Shown: piece by piece, positions 7,102 through 11,469 of the stretch | How the letters are laid out: each line of letters opens with the position of its first letter | How positions within the stretch are numbered: the stretch's first letter is position 1 | From: CAZAPZ01 sp964487285 | GTDB lineage: Bacteria; Campylobacterota_A; Desulfurellia; JAADFJ01 | Length of the DNA stretch: 11,469 nucleotides | Assembly (NCBI GenBank): GCA_964487285.1 | Contig: CAZAPZ010000048.1 | Location: forward strand, 1-11,469 | Direction: 5' to 3' | Notes under the pieces: model-generated | Told to the model about the DNA's origin: nothing | Databases searched by the model: none | The model's input: only the letters and a program-made list of their open reading frames with translations | Made by a program: the position numbers and the translations under genes

Positions 7102-9117
7102 TTATGCAGGTTTTACCATTAAATATCCAAACATTTCCAAATGCAGCGCTGAACAGAATTCCAAGCAATAGTATGGGAATACACCTTCTTTATCGGCAAT
7201 AAATTCTATTGTAGCTGTTTTACCGGGTTCAAGACTTACGCTCTTATTGTAGTAATAAATTCCAAATCCATGAGTCTCATCTTCTGCTCTTTCAAGGTTT
7301 GTTATATGAATTGTAACCTTATCCCCTACTTTGCAATAGATATGTTCAGGATTAAAATGACTTCTGATGGAAGTGCCGAATACTTCAACATTATTTCCGT
7401 TTCTAATCGTTTTCTCATGTCCCGCAAGAGTTCTGTATGGAGATCTTGTCATGGTGTTGGCATCGGTTCCAAGCGGATATACTTTCCAAGCTCTCTTATT
7501 TATTATCTTTGATTCTATAATCTGAGCATAATGCGGCTCTCCTAGTGGAAACGGCATCGCATACAGCATTCTCATTTTTCTATGCAGCGGATCTGATATA
7601 TCAATAAGCTCATGGTTTTGAGGATGAAGAGGTCCAACTTCAGCAAACCTGTCTATTGCCAACTTATTTAATGATATAAGATAATGTCCTCTTGGATTGA
7701 CTGTATCACCATGGACAGCAGCAAGATGCCCTACATTGTAGTGAATAGGAATCTTATCTAAAACTTTAAGTTTTATATAATCATATTTAACTATGGCTGA
7801 ATCGACAAAAAGAGAATTGTACGCAATATTTGAACCGGCAACATCAAACTGATTGTGAAGCGGACCAAGTCCGGTTTCAACCAATCCATGCAGCGATCTT
7901 CTCATAGACAGAATAGGTATACCGTAAGGATCGTATCCATCATATATCTTTCTATCCATTAAATGCTGAATTTTCTTGAAATCGAAAACCGATACATGCG
8001 TATCAAGCTTTCCACTCGCAAGCAAGTATCTACCGTCAGGACTTACCGTTATGCCATGCGGACTTTTCATTACCGGAACAAGATAGAGCATGCCCCTTGC
8101 CACTGCAGCCTTCATTGAAATAACTCTATGACCATTTATAACCTTATAATCTCCCGCCTTTATCGCCTCTTCGCCTTTTCGCCAGTTAAGCATATGCATA
8201 AAATCAGTATCATTTGCAGAACATCCGGCTTCAAACGGAGGATTTCCTGCTTCTATTCCGCCTGTATATCGCTCGGTATTAAATGAGTTGCAGAATGCCC
8301 ACCCATCGCTAACGAGTTTTCCGGCGTCATTGATATCCTGCATATACGGCGGCAGTTCCACTGAATATGAATTGTCTTTATCAATTCGCCCCTTATTTCT
8401 ATCAAACTTCCAGAAGGTCATGGCACCTCTGAATATTTTATCATATACCTCCTGATTCCTTGCATCATGATATTTATCATCAAAAGGTGCAGCGTATTGG
8501 GCATTTACTATAACATACTCGGTGTTTGGTGTTACGCTTGTGCCGCCATGCGTAGATTTTAGAATGGGGTTTGTAACGATCTGCTTGGTAGAGAAATCCC
8601 TGGTATCAATAACGGCAACCCTTGCATTGGATTTATCATTGATGAATACATATTCTCCGTCATAATCACCCTTAGTTTCCGAGAATCCGGGATGGTGAGT
8701 ATCTCCGTATGTGATGGATTTGCCTCTTATGTTGCCTTCTGCCAAAATCTTTGCGCTATCATCAAATCCGTATCCTTGCCATGGTTCAGGTGTAAAAACA
8801 CCTATAACTTTGATAAGCCGCATCGAAGGAACGCCATAAACCATAATTTGACCGCTTTGACCGCCTGAAGTCAAACATAAATAAGGATCATGAACTCCCT
8901 CAGGTTCGTAAGTTTTTGCTGCTGCCAACAGTTCGCCAGGAGAAAGATGACGCTTTTTTGTAACTTCCGCCAGCTCTCCGCTGATGCCGGCAGCTTCCGC
9001 CTTAGGTTGCGATCCAAGACTTGCAATACCGGCTCCTGCAATAACGGCGCTGCTTAATGCCGCCTTTTTCAATAAGTTTCTTCTGCTTATTACCTTTCCT
9101 TTTTTCTTGTCACTCAT
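7102..9117 (-). CDS. nosZ: NosZ, nitrous oxide reductase (clade II-like)
   Basis: This is the periplasmic copper enzyme that reduces N2O to N2. The beta-propeller carries the CuZ histidines: DTHHPG (His141, His142), STHGGT (His190), SPHGIT (His354), GPLHNQF (His421), HYNVGH (His464 the likely ligand) and EPHYAQ (His529). The C-terminal cupredoxin domain carries CuA: His616 in ETHGFG, then Cys651-x3-Cys655-x3-His659-x2-Met662. Residue 653 between the cysteines is Glu, as in clade II and in cytochrome oxidase, where clade I has Trp. The leader has a full twin-arginine motif, SRRNLLK (12-18), then a hydrophobic stretch, although clade II enzymes usually have Sec leaders. ATG at 9117 is chosen because AGGAGG lies four bases upstream; a TTG at 9135 would put that site inside the gene. 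At 671 residues the size is normal. Confidence 0.97.
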   Translation of the reverse strand: MSDKKKGKVISRRNLLKKAALSSAVIAGAGIASLGSQPKAEAAGISGELAEVTKKRHLSPGELLAAAKTYEPEGVHDPYLCLTSGGQSGQIMVYGVPSMRLIKVIGVFTPEPWQGYGFDDSAKILAEGNIRGKSITYGDTHHPGFSETKGDYDGEYVFINDKSNARVAVIDTRDFSTKQIVTNPILKSTHGGTSVTPNTEYVIVNAQYAAPFDDKYHDARNQEVYDKIFRGAMTFWKFDRNKGRIDKDNSYSVELPPYMQDINDAGKLVSDGWAFCNSFNTERYTGGIEAGNPPFEAGCSANDTDFMHMLNWRKGEEAIKAGDYKVINGHRVISMKAAVARGMLYLVPVMKSPHGITVSPDGRYLLASGKLDTHVSVFDFKKIQHLMDRKIYDGYDPYGIPILSMRRSLHGLVETGLGPLHNQFDVAGSNIAYNSLFVDSAIVKYDYIKLKVLDKIPIHYNVGHLAAVHGDTVNPRGHYLISLNKLAIDRFAEVGPLHPQNHELIDISDPLHRKMRMLYAMPFPLGEPHYAQIIESKIINKRAWKVYPLGTDANTMTRSPYRTLAGHEKTIRNGNNVEVFGTSIRSHFNPEHIYCKVGDKVTIHITNLERAEDETHGFGIYYYNKSVSLEPGKTATIEFIADKEGVFPYYCLEFCSALHLEMFGYLMVKPA

Positions 9118-9120
9118 AAA

Positions 9121-9127
9121 ACCTCCT
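9121..9127 (-). promoter_or_regulatory. ribosome binding site setting the nosZ start
   Basis: On the minus strand AGGAGGT is followed by TTT and then ATG (9117-9115). The upstream in-frame TTG at 9135 has no site of its own and would encode Gly-Gly from this one, so the ATG is preferred. Confidence 0.75.
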
Positions 9128-9143
9128 TTTCTCAATCTACTTT

Positions 9144-9152
9144 TTTATACCA
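9144..9152 (-). promoter_or_regulatory. candidate extended -10 promoter of the nos operon
   Basis: The minus strand reads TGG TATAAA, an extended -10 type (TGnTATAAT-like), placed so that a transcript would start about 20 bases before the nosZ ATG. The -35 region 16-18 bases further up (ACTTGT or AACTTG) is poor, as is common for extended -10 or activator-dependent promoters. No convincing FNR/NNR palindrome (TTGAT-N4-ATCAA) is seen in the gap. Confidence 0.35.
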
Positions 9153-9187
9153 TATTTATAATATTACAAGTTAAACGTTTATGCTAT

Positions 9188-9218
9188 AAATTTTATGTAA
9201 ATTTTATGTAAATTTTGT
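9188..9218. repeat. 11-base direct repeats upstream of nosZ
   Basis: AAATTTTATGT occurs twice in perfect tandem (9188-9198 and 9199-9209), and a third copy lacking two bases follows (9210-9218). The AT tracts are spaced one helical turn apart, 71-101 bases upstream of the nosZ ATG. This could bend the DNA or form a row of regulator or UP-element sites. The function is not shown by sequence. Confidence 0.55.
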
Positions 9219-9305
9219 AAAGGTTTTATTATTTTTTAAACCGATTTTTTATTGAGCATCCGGACACACTTTTTTACAGTTGTGTTTGATTTGCGTGAAC
9301 GCCGG

Positions 9306-11138
9306 TTATCTATTTTTTGCTGTCCCAAACGGCTGAGGAAATCGTTTAAAAAACTCTTTCTTAGGGTAAAGAAGATAGGCCTGTTTATACCACCTATAGG
9401 AATCACTAAATTTTCCAAGTGTAGCATAAATTCTACTTATCATATATGCGGTATTGACGTGAGGATGTATTTTATAGCGATACAAAAGATAGCGGAGTGA
9501 TTGCTCGATAAGATCCTTGTTTTTTGTATGTGTACCTTCAATGTAATAGATGCGGGCAAGCACTTTTTTTGCATCTCTACCTACAAACGGTGAAAAAAGT
9601 GCCGATTTGAGTTGAATCTTTGCCTCATGAGATCTGCCTTTCTCCCAAAAACTTATATTACGAAATGATGCAACTATCATTTCGTCTCGGTAGCTTGTGA
9701 CTACTAAATAACCGATAATTATTGCTGCTGCTGCAATAGCAATTTTTGAAATGATTGATTCTTTCCATATATGTTCGCCTTCATCCGTATTTGATGCAAA
9801 CATCCCCAATAAAACTGCAAGCAAAAAGAATGTTGGTGGAAAATGAAGCGGAAAAGAAAAAAGCGAATGGACAAAATACGGAATCAAAGAGGCTGCCAAT
9901 ATGAGAGCTGTTTTATTCTGTTTTTTTATAACTTGCAAACCTCTTTTTAATATAGTGTAAATTACCATCATAAATCCGCTGAATCCAACTACACCTGTTT
10001 CGCAAAGTATATGGAGATATTCATTGTGTGCCCATGCGTGGCTTAACGGAGGAACTGCATATAAAAAATAATGTCTTATCCATTCATGATGACTAAGCAG
10101 ATCAGCCTGAGAAAGTATGGCAAAACTTTTAAAATTTCCTAAACCTATTCCAAAAATCGGGTGCCCGAGAAATAAATTTATTGCATCAAGCCAGATTAGA
10201 ACCCTTAGTCTTACAGATGTTCCGCCTGAAATGACATTATTCATCTTATTGAAAATAGTAAACCCTGATGGATTTAGAAAATGTTCAAAAAGAAATGCCG
10301 CAACGATACCCAAAATCCATATTAAAATAGTTTTGTATGTGTGAGATTTTCCAAACTTCACAAATATTAAGAGAAACAACATTGAAAAAAATGCATCTAA
10401 AAATCCTGCTCGAGAATGAGTAAGTTCCAACAGGAATATATCGAAAAACAGAAACAAAAAGGTATAAGGAGTTTTAACGGCTTTATAATAAAAAAAAGGT
10501 AAAAATGTAGCAATAATTATGGCAAAAAGATTTGGCTGATTAAAATTTGCGGTGGCCCCTTTATGAAAATTTACAAAAAAATATGATAGTATGCCTGAGA
10601 TGTGCCAATTGATTATGTTCCATTCCGAGAACAACTGAAAAATTGACTGAATAAAAAAGAGCGCAAAAACGATCATAAGAAATGATGTGAATTTATTCAG
10701 GCTATTCTCTAAAAGATTATGACTTGATTTATATATTAGAAAAAAAGCTATAACATTTAACATATGAAAGATTGTCCATTGCTTATCTAACGCCCCAAAA
10801 TATGACGGAATAAATAGCAAAAACATGATTCCAAATGCTATGTCAATATAGTTGAATTTGATCTCTTTCTTAAATAATATCATAAAAAGTGGGATTATTG
10901 CAGCTGTTAACCCAAAGATTAGTTCTTTAGGCATTGCCACTCCTTCCGGAAGGCTTCGTGATATGGCGAAAAAATCCCATGCCAAAAATAGTAAGATTAG
11001 AAATAAAGGTATATTTTCTAAGCAAATATGCTCAAAGAACAATGTTATGTTTTCAGTTTTAGATCTTTTTAAAGCGATACTTTTATCACTTATTTGAAAC
11101 TTTTTGTATGCACTATTTTTGTGTTTCAGCTTACTCAT
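9306..11138 (-). CDS. O-antigen ligase / O-oligosaccharyltransferase family membrane protein
   Basis: This is a polytopic glycosyl-polymer transferase of the WaaL/Wzy/PglL superfamily, which moves lipid-linked oligosaccharide onto lipid A core or protein, or polymerises it, on the periplasmic face. About ten or more hydrophobic segments span residues 35-480. Family marks are TANFNQPNLFA (196-206), THSRAGF (240-246) and, in the large periplasmic loop, HAWAHNEYLHILCETG (367-382), which matches the H-x-E-Y / ETG pattern of the Wzy_C domain. After a last helix (about 463-481) a soluble tail of about 130 residues looks like TPR helices (about 484-595). The QPN motif hints at protein O-glycosylation enzymes, but ligase and polymerase cannot be ruled out. 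The ATG at 11138 has no ribosome binding site and lies right after a strong promoter. Not obviously linked in function to nos. Confidence 0.8.
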   Translation of the reverse strand: MSKLKHKNSAYKKFQISDKSIALKRSKTENITLFFEHICLENIPLFLILLFLAWDFFAISRSLPEGVAMPKELIFGLTAAIIPLFMILFKKEIKFNYIDIAFGIMFLLFIPSYFGALDKQWTIFHMLNVIAFFLIYKSSHNLLENSLNKFTSFLMIVFALFFIQSIFQLFSEWNIINWHISGILSYFFVNFHKGATANFNQPNLFAIIIATFLPFFYYKAVKTPYTFLFLFFDIFLLELTHSRAGFLDAFFSMLFLLIFVKFGKSHTYKTILIWILGIVAAFLFEHFLNPSGFTIFNKMNNVISGGTSVRLRVLIWLDAINLFLGHPIFGIGLGNFKSFAILSQADLLSHHEWIRHYFLYAVPPLSHAWAHNEYLHILCETGVVGFSGFMMVIYTILKRGLQVIKKQNKTALILAASLIPYFVHSLFSFPLHFPPTFFLLAVLLGMFASNTDEGEHIWKESIISKIAIAAAAIIIGYLVVTSYRDEMIVASFRNISFWEKGRSHEAKIQLKSALFSPFVGRDAKKVLARIYYIEGTHTKNKDLIEQSLRYLLYRYKIHPHVNTAYMISRIYATLGKFSDSYRWYKQAYLLYPKKEFFKRFPQPFGTAKNR

Positions 11139-11141
11139 CAG

Positions 11142-11169
11142 TTGACTTTATATATCAAATCAATATAAT
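11142..11169 (+). promoter_or_regulatory. promoter of tRNA-Leu
   Basis: TTGACT (11142-11147), a 16-base spacer and a perfect TATAAT (11164-11169) lie 14 bases before the tRNA. The element overlaps almost completely with the opposing promoter on the minus strand, so the two cannot be occupied by RNA polymerase at once. Confidence 0.75.
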
Positions 11170-11174
11170 GTCAA
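11147..11174 (-). promoter_or_regulatory. promoter of the O-antigen ligase-family gene
   Basis: The minus strand shows TTGACA (11174-11169), a 16-base spacer and TATAAA (11152-11147). Only eight bases separate the -10 from the ATG at 11138, so the transcript would begin at or within a few bases of the start codon, making it leaderless or nearly so. That agrees with the lack of a ribosome binding site. Confidence 0.6.
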
Positions 11175-11183
11175 CAGAAATAC

Positions 11184-11270
11184 GCCGGGGTGGTGAAACT
11201 GGTAGACGCGCTGGACTCAAAATCCAGTGGGAGCGATCCCATGCGGGTTCGATTCCCGCCCCCGGCACCA
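11184..11270 (+). tRNA. tRNA-Leu (anticodon CAA)
   Basis: This 87-base type II tRNA reads the UUG codon. The acceptor arms are GCCGGGG (11184-11190) and CCCCGGC (11260-11266), followed by discriminator A and an encoded CCA. The anticodon stem CTGGA/TCCAG (11211-11215/11223-11227) encloses the loop CTCAAAA with anticodon CAA at 11218-11220. The long variable arm pairs TGGGA with TCCCA (11228-11241), as in leucine tRNAs. The T arm is GCGGG/CCCGC (11243-11247/11255-11259). All pairs are intact, so the gene should be functional. Confidence 0.97.
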
Positions 11271-11276
11271 AAAAAT

Positions 11277-11319
11277 GGATATATTAACGATTATGACAAC
11301 ACGCTGCAATTATATATCC
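11277..11319. repeat. inverted repeat just after tRNA-Leu
   Basis: GGATATAT (11277-11284) pairs with ATATATCC (11312-11319) across a 27-base loop, six bases after the tRNA CCA. The loop is long and the following bases are CTCTTT rather than a T-run, so this is at best a weak transcript end or processing structure for the tRNA. Confidence 0.3.
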
Positions 11320-11469
11320 GCTCTTTAAATGATGGCGTTGCAAATAGTCCGATCTAATCTACTGCAGTAAATGTCGTACATGGTATCTTTGAGTGCTTAT
11401 GGTTTTCTTTCTTTGTTTTCAAATAATACCACATAATTATCAGCTGACCCTATACTTTTACTCATAGTA

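Noticed and set aside
9118..9135. TTG start extending NosZ by six residues
   Set aside because: The extension would read through the AGGAGG ribosome binding site, which is ideally placed for the ATG at 9117, and no other site precedes the TTG.
9263..9285. Terminator between the O-antigen ligase-family gene and nosZ
   Set aside because: The ACACA/TGTGT arms are short and imperfect, and no T-run follows the stem in the direction of transcription.
9286..9299. FNR/NNR-like box TTGAT-TTGC-GTGAA
   Set aside because: Only the left half matches TTGAT-N4-ATCAA; it also lies about 170 bases before nosZ, next to the end of the neighbouring gene.
9236..9427. Small minus-strand frame overlapping the 3' end of the ligase-family gene
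   Set aside because: It runs in another frame of the confirmed gene and has a low-complexity, unrecognisable product.
11250..11270. tRNA 3' end as an att site of an integrated element
   Set aside because: No second copy of the tRNA end is present in the window and no integrase gene is seen.

Overview
This window carries a complete, single-direction nos (nitrous oxide reduction) gene cluster of the atypical or clade II kind. All ten of its genes lie on the minus strand and read from about 9117 down to 397. In transcription order they are nosZ (the N2O reductase), a small secreted protein of unknown function, a monohaem cytochrome c (NosC-like), a four-helix membrane protein (probable NosB), nosD, nosG, nosH, nosF, nosL and nosY. 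Spacing runs from 14-base overlaps to a 76-base gap. The arrangement fits one operon driven from the 188-base region upstream of nosZ. No nosR or nosX is visible, as expected for clade II clusters, where the NosG/NosH ferredoxin pair and c-type cytochromes are thought to carry electrons from the quinone pool to NosZ.

The parts form a full respiratory module. NosH (membrane) and NosG (periplasmic side, four Fe-S clusters) would oxidise quinol. The cytochrome c would relay electrons to the CuA centre of NosZ, and N2O is reduced at the CuZ centre. NosD (beta-helix), NosF (ATPase) and NosY (permease) make up the maturation ABC system, and NosL is the copper donor. The less familiar parts are the 131-residue secreted protein directly after nosZ, a Tat rather than Sec leader on a clade II-like NosZ, and a NosL with an N-terminal membrane anchor and a Met/Lys-rich tail.

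To the right (9306-11138) is a 610-residue membrane protein of the O-antigen ligase / O-oligosaccharyltransferase family with a TPR-like tail. Divergent from it is a tRNA-Leu(CAA) gene at 11184-11270. The two genes share one 33-base region in which opposing -35/-10 promoters overlap. To the left (1-396) there is no intact gene, only a degenerate frame that resembles the N-terminal part of a transposase, plus inverted repeats.

The organism is an AT-rich, Gram-negative bacterium: it has periplasmic enzymes, Tat and Sec signal peptides and an O-antigen-type enzyme. It uses N2O and probably other nitrogen oxides as electron acceptors. The sequence alone does not let me place it in a phylum with confidence; low-GC groups that carry clade II nosZ would fit.
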